Shown here: positions 1 to 6,317 of the stretch, piece by piece | How the letters are laid out: every line of letters begins with the position of its first letter | Numbering within the stretch: the stretch's first letter is position 1 | Assembly (NCBI GenBank): GCA_002352665.1 | Contig: DEIV01000072.1 | Coordinates: 1-8,922 of the forward strand | DNA from: Flavobacteriaceae bacterium UBA2765 | Lineage (GTDB): Bacteria; Bacteroidota; Bacteroidia; Flavobacteriales; Flavobacteriaceae | Length of the DNA stretch: 8,922 bases | Direction of reading: 5' to 3' | Position numbers and translations under genes: made by a program | The notes under the pieces: generated by a model | What the model saw: the letters and a program-made list of their open reading frames with translations, nothing else | The model's database searches: none | What the model was told of the DNA's origin: nothing

Positions 1-255
1 TTAATGACAGAAAAACATTTTCCATCAATTGATAAATTTAGAAATCAGGTAAATAAAAAGGTTGCTGAAGGCATCATCAGACCCATTAAGGCTGAACAAT
101 TATTTATCAATATTCTGGCTTTAAATATTTTTCCATTTATTGCCAAGCCATTGTTAAAAAGCATTGTGAATGCCAGTGATACTGAATACAAACAATTGAT
201 GCAAGAACGTAAAACTGAGGTGGCTGACTTTATAATTAATTCAATAAAAATTTGA
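1..255 (+). CDS. TetR/AcrR-family transcriptional regulator, C-terminal part (5' end outside window)
   Basis: The frame is open from the first base and ends with TGA at 253-255. An ATG at position 4 exists, but I treat this as the tail of a longer gene, because the 83-84 visible residues resemble the ligand-binding C-terminal helices of TetR regulators and lack the N-terminal helix-turn-helix. Typical landmarks are a helix rich in Ile/Leu/Phe (LFINILALNIFPFIAKPLL) followed by a charged helix (YKQLMQERKTEVADFI). The stop lies one base before the ATG of the TolC-like gene, which implies co-transcription and translational coupling. In E. coli a TetR regulator (CecR) heads the ybhGFSR exporter operon. 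By analogy this protein probably represses its own exporter operon and responds to an exported compound; that role is inference. The DNA-binding domain, promoter and operator lie outside the window. Confidence 0.8.
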   Translation, partial: LMTEKHFPSIDKFRNQVNKKVAEGIIRPIKAEQLFINILALNIFPFIAKPLLKSIVNASDTEYKQLMQERKTEVADFIINSIKI

Positions 256-256
256 A

Positions 257-1516
257 ATGATGAAGAAATTAAGCATAATAGTAATCATCTTATTAACATT
301 TGGTGCTTTTGGACAGGAAAAGCTAAGTTTAGAAGAATGTTATACCTTGATTAACGAAAATTATCCGTTAGCCAAACAGAATAATTTACTTGTAAAACAA
401 AATGACCTAGATTTGGCGGTAATCAAGGCAGCCAAACTCCCAAAACTTGATCTTTCTGCACAAGCTACATATCAATCTGATGTAACTGAATTACCTATTG
501 CGATACCAAATATTTCTCTTGAATCTCCTAATAATGATCAATATAAAGCAGCAGTATCAGTTAATCAAATCATTTACGATGGTGGCTTAATAAATGTATC
601 CGCGGAAGTCAAAACTGCAGCTTTAAAAACGCAACAAAAGCAACTTGAAGTTAGCCTGTATCAACTAAAAAAACAGATAAATCAACTCTATTTTTCAATA
701 ATATTATTACAAGAAAAAAGAAGTTTGTTAACTGCAAAAAAAACGCAATTAGAGGTAAAATTAAAAGAAGTGAAATCGGGAATAAAATATGGAATGCTCT
801 TAGCCACATCTGATCATATCTTAGAAGCAGAAATCCTAAAAATTGATCAACAATTCACAGAGATAGATCAAAATAAAATCAGCTTAATAACAACGCTTTC
901 AACACTACTAGGAAAAGAAATCTATCCAACTATTGAATTACAAAATCCAGATATTTTAACCTTAATAGATACCGAAATTAAACGACCGGAAATAGATCTA
1001 TTTAAATTACGAAAACAACAAATTGAAACTTCGGAGCAATTAATTGCTAAGAAAAATACTCCGAAATTAATGGGATTTGCAACGGGAGGATATGGAAATC
1101 CGGGTTTAAATATGTTGGATAATTCTTTTCAATCCTATTATATGGTAGGCCTAAAACTAAACTGGAATATCTTTGATTGGAGTGCCTCTAAAAAGCAAAG
1201 AAAATCGTTACAAATAAATAAAGACATTATTGATAATCAGCAAGAAATATTCGAGCTCAACACAAACATTGAACTCAACCAACAACAAACAGAAATAAGT
1301 AAAATTTCAGCATTTATTCAGTCTGATGAGACTATTATAGAATTGCGAAAAAAGATCTTAAAATCAGCAGATTCTCAATTAAAAAATGGAGTTATTACCT
1401 CTTCTGCATACATAACCGAGCTAACTAATTTATATGAAGCAGAAAATAATTTAAGCACACATAAAATTCAATTGTTACTTGCAAAAGCTAATTATAAAAC
1501 AACTAAAGGAAATTAA
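257..1516 (+). CDS. TolC-like outer-membrane efflux channel
   Basis: This 419-residue protein has a cleavable signal peptide (MMKK, then a hydrophobic stretch to about residue 19, ending near AFGQ). It continues with LSLEECYTLINENYPLAKQNN, the usual opening of the outer membrane efflux protein (OEP) family. Long Gln/Lys/Glu-rich helices follow, with short strand-like segments such as YKAAVSVNQIIYDGG (about 95-110) and YYMVGLKLNWNIFDW (about 295-310). These are the two-fold repeated helix-strand pattern of TolC, in which trimers form a beta barrel and a periplasmic helical tunnel. The length is normal for the family. Two ATG codons lie in tandem at 257 and 260, and either could be the start. 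The gene is one base after the TetR stop and three bases before the adaptor gene. It is therefore probably the dedicated exit duct for this ABC exporter. E. coli ybhGFSR has no TolC gene in the operon. Confidence 0.9.
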   Translation: MMKKLSIIVIILLTFGAFGQEKLSLEECYTLINENYPLAKQNNLLVKQNDLDLAVIKAAKLPKLDLSAQATYQSDVTELPIAIPNISLESPNNDQYKAAVSVNQIIYDGGLINVSAEVKTAALKTQQKQLEVSLYQLKKQINQLYFSIILLQEKRSLLTAKKTQLEVKLKEVKSGIKYGMLLATSDHILEAEILKIDQQFTEIDQNKISLITTLSTLLGKEIYPTIELQNPDILTLIDTEIKRPEIDLFKLRKQQIETSEQLIAKKNTPKLMGFATGGYGNPGLNMLDNSFQSYYMVGLKLNWNIFDWSASKKQRKSLQINKDIIDNQQEIFELNTNIELNQQQTEISKISAFIQSDETIIELRKKILKSADSQLKNGVITSSAYITELTNLYEAENNLSTHKIQLLLAKANYKTTKGN

Positions 1517-1519
1517 GAC

Positions 1520-2413
1520 ATGAAAATTACGAGCATCATATTCAGATTGTTAATTGCAACAAGCGTTCTTGCCTCATGTAATAAAAACAATAATAAAGCT
1601 GATGGTTATGGAAATTTCGAAGCTACAGAAACGACAATTTCAGCCGAAAGCAATGGAAAACTTGTGCAATTCACTATAGAAGAGGGTCAAAAAATAAAAA
1701 AAGGTGTTGTTGTTGGTTATATTGACACTATACAACTTGCACTAAAAAAAGAACAATTATTTGTGTCTAAAAGCGTAATAGCTTCAAAATCCAGAGGAGT
1801 TTTATCACAAATAAGCGTATTAAAATCACAACAAAAAACTGCTAATATATCTAAGAACAGAATAGAAAATTTAATCAAGGAAAATGCGGGAACTCAAAAA
1901 CAACTCGATGATATTGATGGTAAAATAGATGTAATACATCAACAAATTAGAAGTATAGAAATTCAAAATGCACCTATTGTAAATGAACTTAAAAGCATAG
2001 ATGTACAAATACAACAAATTGATGATCAATTGCAAAAAAGTAAGATTGTAAATCCGGTAAATGGTACAATATTGGTAAAGTACGTTGAACCAAATGAGGT
2101 TACTTCGTTTGGAAGACCTCTATATAAAATTGCCGATTTAAGTTCTATGCAGTTACGTATTTATATAAGTGAAACGCAACTGCCAACTATAAAAATTGGA
2201 CAAAAAGTAACTATTAAAATTGACGCTAAAGAAGGCATGAAAAACTTTAGTGGAATTATTTCTTGGATAGCTTCTGAAGCAGAATTTACGCCTAAAATTA
2301 TTCAAACAAAAGAAGAGCGCGTAAACTTAGTTTATGCAGTAAAAATAGATATAAAAAATGATGGAAGTCTAAAAATAGGAATGCCAGCAGAAATGTGGAT
2401 TAAAAATGAGTAA
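1520..2413 (+). CDS. HlyD-family periplasmic adaptor (membrane fusion protein), YbhG-like lipoprotein
   Basis: This 297-residue protein has a lipoprotein signal with lipobox LASC, Cys20 being the predicted lipidated residue. An N-terminal lipoyl/barrel half begins at about 30 (GNFEATETTISAESNGKL, then EEGQKIKKGVVV). A helical hairpin follows at about 73-175, then the second lipoyl half (KIVNPVNGTILVKYVEPNEV) and a beta-barrel domain. The segment SWIASEAEFTPKIIQTKEERVNLVYAV (about 248-273, given here only as landmarks) closely recalls the same region of E. coli YbhG. At the hairpin tip, Arg114-x3-Leu118-x6-Thr125 matches the RLS-type TolC-docking motif, with Thr in place of Ser. The protein should bridge the inner-membrane ABC permeases to the TolC channel encoded just upstream. 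An AAAGGA sequence at 1505-1510 could serve as a ribosome binding site. A lipid anchor rather than a transmembrane helix is the main difference from many HlyD adaptors. Confidence 0.9.
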   Translation: MKITSIIFRLLIATSVLASCNKNNNKADGYGNFEATETTISAESNGKLVQFTIEEGQKIKKGVVVGYIDTIQLALKKEQLFVSKSVIASKSRGVLSQISVLKSQQKTANISKNRIENLIKENAGTQKQLDDIDGKIDVIHQQIRSIEIQNAPIVNELKSIDVQIQQIDDQLQKSKIVNPVNGTILVKYVEPNEVTSFGRPLYKIADLSSMQLRIYISETQLPTIKIGQKVTIKIDAKEGMKNFSGIISWIASEAEFTPKIIQTKEERVNLVYAVKIDIKNDGSLKIGMPAEMWIKNE

Positions 2414-2529
2414 TACTTTAACTAGTAAATATAAAACAACAAACGGGGATCTTGATTAAAGTAAGTATATCATTATTGCTTGGCAAACTTTAATTATTTA
2501 ATCTCACAAATAATTTTAAAATAAAAAAT
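2414..2529 (+). other. 116-base intergenic spacer between adaptor and lipoprotein genes
   Basis: This is A/T-rich DNA with no open frame of note. It contains a short perfect palindrome, TTGC-TTG-GCAA (2476-2486), and the T/A-rich stretch TTTAATTATTTAATC just after it. A weak internal promoter for the lipoprotein/membrane-protein pair is possible, but no clear TAnnTTTG element is present. No terminator-like hairpin with a T tract was seen, so read-through from the upstream genes is plausible. Confidence 0.4.
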
Positions 2530-3006
2530 ATGCAACACATTATTAAAATAATCACAATTATAACAATTCTGGTATTTGCAATTTCATGTAAAAACAAGAT
2601 TGAAAATAAAGATGTAATCACTCCAATTGAGGAAAATACAGAAATTAAACAGCCAGATAAACATCAACATGAAGCAAGTGCGGTGCAATTAAATGATGGA
2701 AAAAAATGGGAGGCAAATATAGAAACTACTGAGGGTATAAAAAAAATGCAACAGATTATGGCTTCCTTTTCTAAAAAAGAGTCTCCCTCTGCATACACAT
2801 CTTTAAAGGAAAGCCTTGAATTTGAGTTTACAGCTATTTTTGAAAAGTGTACCATGAAAGGAGAATCTCACAATCAGTTACACAACTACCTAAAACCAAT
2901 GCTGGGATTATTTGACGGTTTAGAATCTACAAATTTAGATACCTGTAAAGAGAGCTATCAAACAATGAATAAACACCTATCACATTACAATAATTATTTT
3001 GAGTAA
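2530..3006 (+). CDS. lipoprotein of unknown function with His/Cys/Met-containing helical domain
   Basis: This 158-residue protein has a lipoprotein signal peptide with lipobox AISC (Cys20), so it should sit lipid-anchored in the periplasm or at the outer membrane. A charged linker (about 21-50) carries KHQHE (His45, His47). The rest, about 55-158, looks all-helical and could form a small four-helix bundle. Potential metal ligands cluster in it: Cys107-x-Met109, His114-x3-His118 within CTMKGESHNQLHNYL (107-121), Cys139, and His149-x2-His152 near the C-terminus. I do not recognise a named family, although I recall similar small lipoproteins in flavobacteria without assigned function. The gene precedes a four-helix membrane protein by one base, and the pair sits between the adaptor and ATPase genes of the exporter. 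Metal binding or a sensing/accessory role for the pump is inference only. The ATG start is well placed for the signal peptide. Confidence 0.8.
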   Translation: MQHIIKIITIITILVFAISCKNKIENKDVITPIEENTEIKQPDKHQHEASAVQLNDGKKWEANIETTEGIKKMQQIMASFSKKESPSAYTSLKESLEFEFTAIFEKCTMKGESHNQLHNYLKPMLGLFDGLESTNLDTCKESYQTMNKHLSHYNNYFE

Positions 3007-3007
3007 A

Positions 3008-3385
3008 ATGAGCGTTTTTAAAAAAATAGCAGCAACTCTTGCCTTATTTATTGGGTTAATGTCTGTATTTGCAGGATCAAAAGTATTACTTGGTATAGAT
3101 ACCAAAGACTATACTATTCTAACGTGGTTAGTTTTGTATAATGTATTTTTTGGTGTGATTTCTATTTTTGTAGCCTATTTAATCTGGCAAAATAAAGTCC
3201 TAGCTAAAAATCTAACGCTATTTATTTTAGTAATGCATTTTATGGTTTTTATTTATTTAAAATTCTTGAGTACTACTGTAGCGAATGAAAGTATTGGAGC
3301 TATGCTATTTAGAACGGGTATTTGGGTAACTATTGCTGTTTTGTCCATAGTAATTCCTAAGTATTTTAACAAACAACAAGATTAG
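3008..3385 (+). CDS. small four-helix integral membrane protein, unknown function
   Basis: From ATG 3008 this encodes 125 residues. An in-frame TTG at 2999 would add three residues and overlap the lipoprotein gene, but the ATG one base after that gene's stop is the more natural start. Four hydrophobic segments are visible at about 8-28, 38-59, 67-88 and 100-118. A short basic N-terminus (KK) and a polar C-terminal tail (KYFNKQQD) suggest both ends face the cytoplasm. There are no obvious catalytic motifs; charged residues within the membrane part are few. The near-zero spacing to the lipoprotein gene argues that the two proteins work together. The next gene, the first ATPase, begins six bases after the stop, so the pair is firmly embedded in the exporter operon. 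It is too small and lacks the ABC-2 signature to be a third permease. I do not recognise the family. Confidence 0.8.
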   Translation: MSVFKKIAATLALFIGLMSVFAGSKVLLGIDTKDYTILTWLVLYNVFFGVISIFVAYLIWQNKVLAKNLTLFILVMHFMVFIYLKFLSTTVANESIGAMLFRTGIWVTIAVLSIVIPKYFNKQQD

Positions 3386-3391
3386 AAATTT

Positions 3392-4294
3392 GTGAGCATT
3401 AAAATTGAACATATCAGCAAATCCTTTAAAGATGTTTCCGCTCTAAAAGACATCTCTTTTGAAGTGAAAGAAGGTGAGCTGTTTGGTTTAATTGGTCCAG
3501 ACGGGGCTGGAAAAACTACCTTGTTTAGAATTCTAACTACACTTTTAATTGCAGATGAAGGCATGGCAACTGTGGCTGGTTATGATGCTATTAAAAACTA
3601 TAAAGATATTAGAAATCATGTAGGCTATATGCCTGGTCGTTTTTCTTTGTATCAGGATTTAACCGTTGAAGAAAATTTGGAATTCTTTGCCACTATATTT
3701 GGTACTACAGTTGAAGAAAATTACGATTTGATTAAAGATATTTATATTCAAATTGAACCTTTTAAAAAGCGAAGATCGGGAAAATTATCTGGTGGAATGA
3801 AACAAAAATTGGCTTTGTCTTGTGCTTTAATTCACAAACCTAAAGTACTATTTTTAGATGAACCAACAACTGGTGTTGACCCTGTTTCTCGTAAAGAATT
3901 TTGGGAAATGCTCAAACGTCTTCAACAAAAAGGAATTACCATTTTAGTGTCTACACCTTATATGGATGAGACCGCTTTATGCGATAGAATTGCCTTAATA
4001 CAAGATGGCAAAATACTTGAGGTTGATACACCTCAAGAAATCATAAATCATTATCCTAAAAAAATATACAACATCAAGGCAGATAAGATGTATGAACTCA
4101 TCTTAGCTCTCAATGCGTATGAACATAATCATAGCATATATCCTTTTGGAGAATATGTACATTACACAGATAAAAGAGGTGATTTTAATCCAACTGAATT
4201 GATTCAATTTTTAGAAGGTAAAGGATTAAAAAACATTAGCATACAGCCAACAGAAACTACTATAGAAGATACCTTTATGGAATTGGCTAGATAA
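3392..4294 (+). CDS. ABC transporter ATPase, YbhF N-terminal-half type (degenerate Q- and H-loops)
   Basis: This 300-residue ATP-binding subunit starts at GTG 3392. Walker A is GPDGAGKTT (35-43), and its Asp37 matches the first ATPase domain of E. coli YbhF as I recall it. The signature is LSGGMKQ (132-138), and Walker B is VLFLDEP (152-158) with the catalytic Glu157 present. The D-loop is GVD (161-163). Two conserved positions are altered. The Q-loop reads GYMPGRFSLY with Gly82 where Gln is normal, and the switch His is Pro189 (VSTPYMDE). Residues from about 225 to 300 form a C-terminal extension, which in YbhF would lead into the second ATPase domain. Here the reading frame stops and the second ATPase is a separate gene 74 bases on. 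The protein probably pairs with that ATPase as a heterodimer on the cytoplasmic face of the two permeases. Confidence 0.92.
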   Translation: MSIKIEHISKSFKDVSALKDISFEVKEGELFGLIGPDGAGKTTLFRILTTLLIADEGMATVAGYDAIKNYKDIRNHVGYMPGRFSLYQDLTVEENLEFFATIFGTTVEENYDLIKDIYIQIEPFKKRRSGKLSGGMKQKLALSCALIHKPKVLFLDEPTTGVDPVSRKEFWEMLKRLQQKGITILVSTPYMDETALCDRIALIQDGKILEVDTPQEIINHYPKKIYNIKADKMYELILALNAYEHNHSIYPFGEYVHYTDKRGDFNPTELIQFLEGKGLKNISIQPTETTIEDTFMELAR

Positions 4295-4300
4295 ATAAAG

Positions 4301-4356
4301 GTCCCTTGTCTTCGGATCACAGTACGGTCGTAATGGGCGAGACGAAGTGAAGGCAA
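4301..4356 (+). repeat. GC-richer hairpin element between the two ATPase genes
   Basis: In the 74-base spacer 4295-4368, TTGTCTTC (4306-4313) can pair along its full length with GAAGGCAA (4349-4356), eight base pairs with one G-U. The 35 bases between are notably richer in G and C than the surrounding genes. The segment CGAGACGAAGTGAAGGCA (4338-4355) recalls short dispersed intergenic repeats of the form ATTGCGAGACGAAGTGAAGCAAT, known to me from many bacterial genomes; that resemblance is from memory. No T tract follows the stem, so it is not a classical terminator. Confidence 0.45.
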
Positions 4357-4359
4357 AAG

Positions 4360-4365
4360 AAAGGA
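4360..4365 (+). promoter_or_regulatory. Shine-Dalgarno-like AAAGGA before second ATPase
   Basis: AAAGGA lies three bases before the ATG at 4369. This is unusually close for a ribosome binding site, but most genes here have none. It supports the chosen ATG as the start of the second ATPase gene. Confidence 0.4.
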
Positions 4366-4368
4366 AAT

Positions 4369-5097
4369 ATGAAACAAACAAACGTCATAAAAGTGGAAAA
4401 TTTAACCAAAATGTTTGGTGATTTTACCGCCGTGAATGCCGTTAGCTTTGAAGTAAAAAAAGGAGAGATCTTTGGTTTTTTAGGTGCAAATGGAGCCGGT
4501 AAAACAACGGCCATGAAAATGTTAATTGGCATCTCCACTCCTACCTCGGGTGATGCTCAAGTAGCAGGATTTGATGTGTATAAAAACCCCGATGATATTA
4601 AAAAAAATATCGGTTATATGAGCCAAAAATTTGCCTTATATGACGATTTAACCGTAAAAGAAAATATTACTTTTTTTGGAGGAATTTATGGCTTGTCTCG
4701 ACATCAAATCAAAGAAAAAAGATGCCAATTGGTTGAGGAGTTAGGCTTACAAGAAGTGGTGAATGAATTGGTAAGCTCCTTACCATTGGGTTGGAAACAA
4801 AAATTAGCATTTTCGGTAGCTTTACTTCATGATCCCAAAATTATATTTTTAGATGAACCAACAGGTGGAGTTGATCCTATAACCCGACGTCAATTTTGGG
4901 AAATGATCTATAAAACAGCTCATAACGGAACCACCGTTTTTGTAACCACACATTATATGGATGAAGCAGAATATTGTGATCGTGTTTCGATTATGGTTGA
5001 CGGGAAAATTGAAGCTTTAGATAGTCCAAAAAAATTAAAAGAGCATTTCAATGTAGCAAGTATGAATGACGTGTTTTTAAAATTAGCCAGAGGATGA
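4369..5097 (+). CDS. ABC transporter ATPase, YbhF C-terminal-half type (degenerate signature motif)
   Basis: This is a 242-residue ATP-binding subunit. Walker A is GANGAGKTT (39-47). The Q-loop Gln86 is present (GYMSQKFALY), as are Walker B IIFLDEP (158-164) with Glu163, the D-loop GGVD and the switch His195 (VTTHYMDEAEYCDR). The signature motif, normally LSGGQ, is replaced by LPLGW (138-142) before KQKLA; E. coli YbhF carries a comparable LPLGF in its second domain as I recall. Its set of intact motifs is complementary to the first ATPase, so a heterodimer would have one complete ATP site (its own Walker and His motifs facing LSGGM of the partner). The gene overlaps the downstream permease by four bases (ATGA at 5094-5097), a sign of tight translational coupling. 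It energises the exporter in the cytoplasm. Confidence 0.93.
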   Translation: MKQTNVIKVENLTKMFGDFTAVNAVSFEVKKGEIFGFLGANGAGKTTAMKMLIGISTPTSGDAQVAGFDVYKNPDDIKKNIGYMSQKFALYDDLTVKENITFFGGIYGLSRHQIKEKRCQLVEELGLQEVVNELVSSLPLGWKQKLAFSVALLHDPKIIFLDEPTGGVDPITRRQFWEMIYKTAHNGTTVFVTTHYMDEAEYCDRVSIMVDGKIEALDSPKKLKEHFNVASMNDVFLKLARG

Positions 5098-6200
5098 AAC
5101 GGTTTATAGGATTTATAAAAAAAGAGTTTTACCACATTTTTAGAGATAAACGTTCATTGTTTATTCTCTTTGGGATGCCTATTGCTCAAATTATGCTTTT
5201 TGGATTTGCCATTACTAATGAAATCAACAATGTTGATATTGCTATTCTAGACAAATCAAAAGATGTGACCACCCAAGAGATCATCAATAAAATTTCCTCT
5301 TCTAAGTACTTTAGTAATAAACAATTGATAGAAAATGAAGCTGAAATAGCATCCGTTTTTAAAAAAGGAAAAGTAAAAGCAGTATTAATATTTGAAAATG
5401 ATTTTAGTAAAAAATTAATCAAAGAAAATAAAGCAACCATCCAAATTATAACAGATGCAACCGATCCTAACACGGCAAATACTATCAGTAATTTTACCAA
5501 TTCTATTCTACACAACTATCAGCAAGAAATTAATAAAGACATCAAAATTGCCTATCAAATTATTCCACAAACACAAATGGCTTATAATGCCGAATTAAAA
5601 AGTGTCTTTATGTTTGTGCCAGGTGTTATGACCATTATTTTAATGTTAGTCTCTGCCATGATGACCTCCATTTCTATCACCAAAGAAAAAGAGTTAGGTA
5701 CTATGGAAATCTTATTGGTATCGCCATTAAAACCTTTTCAGGTAATCATTGGTAAAGTTGTACCTTATATATTCTTATCAGTAATCAACGCTATTGTTAT
5801 TATTGTTCTGAGTATTTTTATCTTTAAAATGCCCGTACAAGGTAGTCTAATCATGTTAGGAGCAGAAAGCATTTTGTTTATTATCAATGCACTTTCCTTA
5901 GGCATTTTAATTTCAACTTTTTCAGAAACACAACAAACAGCAATGCTAGTTTCCTTTATGGGATTACTACTTCCGGTAATGTTATTATCCGGATTTATTT
6001 TTCCAATTAGTAGCCTGCCCAATATTTTACAAATAATAAGTACTATTATTCCTGCCACATGGTATATTATTATATTAAAAGGAATCATGTTAAAAGGAGT
6101 TGGATTAGCAATTCTATGGAAAGAAACATTAATTTTATTAGGAATGACTGTGTTTTTTATGGCATTAAGCATTAAGAAGTATAAGATTAGGTTGGAATAA
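5094..6200 (+). CDS. ABC-2 type permease, YbhS-like
   Basis: This 368-residue membrane subunit opens with the charged amphipathic stretch KKEFYHIFRDKR (9-20), typical of ABC-2 permeases. The first membrane helix follows (about 21-42), then an extracytoplasmic domain (about 43-170). Five further hydrophobic segments lie at about 172-193, 222-244, 252-275, 282-305 and 340-360. Between the second and third helices lies the EKELGTMEILLVSPLKPFQ motif (198-216), the family's conserved cytoplasmic loop. SGFIFPISSLP (299-309) is the usual re-entrant or periplasmic loop. The length equals that of E. coli YbhS/YbhR-type proteins. It should form the membrane pore together with the second permease. The start ATG overlaps the ATPase stop. 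The natural substrate cannot be read from the sequence; E. coli relatives are linked to antibiotic and cation export. Confidence 0.92.
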   Translation: MKRFIGFIKKEFYHIFRDKRSLFILFGMPIAQIMLFGFAITNEINNVDIAILDKSKDVTTQEIINKISSSKYFSNKQLIENEAEIASVFKKGKVKAVLIFENDFSKKLIKENKATIQIITDATDPNTANTISNFTNSILHNYQQEINKDIKIAYQIIPQTQMAYNAELKSVFMFVPGVMTIILMLVSAMMTSISITKEKELGTMEILLVSPLKPFQVIIGKVVPYIFLSVINAIVIIVLSIFIFKMPVQGSLIMLGAESILFIINALSLGILISTFSETQQTAMLVSFMGLLLPVMLLSGFIFPISSLPNILQIISTIIPATWYIIILKGIMLKGVGLAILWKETLILLGMTVFFMALSIKKYKIRLE

Positions 6201-6212
6201 ATTGAAGATAAA

Positions 6213-6301
6213 AGAGAAAAGAAAATAGAGAAAATATATGTAAACTATTTGGGCTTATTCCATTATACATAGTCTTTGTTCTCTTCTCTTTTTTCTCTAT
6301 T
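6213..6301 (+). repeat. long imperfect inverted repeat between the two permease genes
   Basis: The 117-base spacer 6201-6317 has a purine-rich left arm and a pyrimidine-rich right arm. AATAGAGAAAA (6224-6234) is perfectly complementary to TTTTCTCTATT (6291-6301). Inside it TATGTA (6237-6242) pairs with TACATA (6266-6271), leaving a 23-base loop that includes GGGCTTATTCC. AGAGAAAA (6213-6220) is an alternative partner for TTTTCTCT (6291-6298). The element could act as an RNA processing or stability hairpin that sets the ratio of the two permeases, or be a small dispersed repeat. It lacks a T tract after the stem, so a terminator is unlikely. Confidence 0.55.
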
Positions 6302-6317
6302 CTTTAAAAATAAATAA

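Noticed and set aside
2476..2486. TTGC-TTG-GCAA palindrome before the lipoprotein gene as an operator
   Set aside because: The half-sites are only four bases and no promoter element is clearly associated, so chance cannot be excluded.
2999..3007. TTG start at 2999 for the four-helix membrane protein
   Set aside because: It adds only three residues and overlaps the lipoprotein gene; the ATG at 3008, one base after that gene's stop, is a more natural start.
4301..4356. Hairpin between the ATPase genes as a transcription terminator
   Set aside because: No T tract follows the stem, and both the ATPase and the permeases downstream are needed for the same transporter.
5186..6172. Open frames of 109 and 135 codons on the minus strand opposite the first permease
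   Set aside because: They lie wholly inside a well-supported gene, lack recognisable domains, and their hydrophobic content simply mirrors the membrane helices on the other strand.
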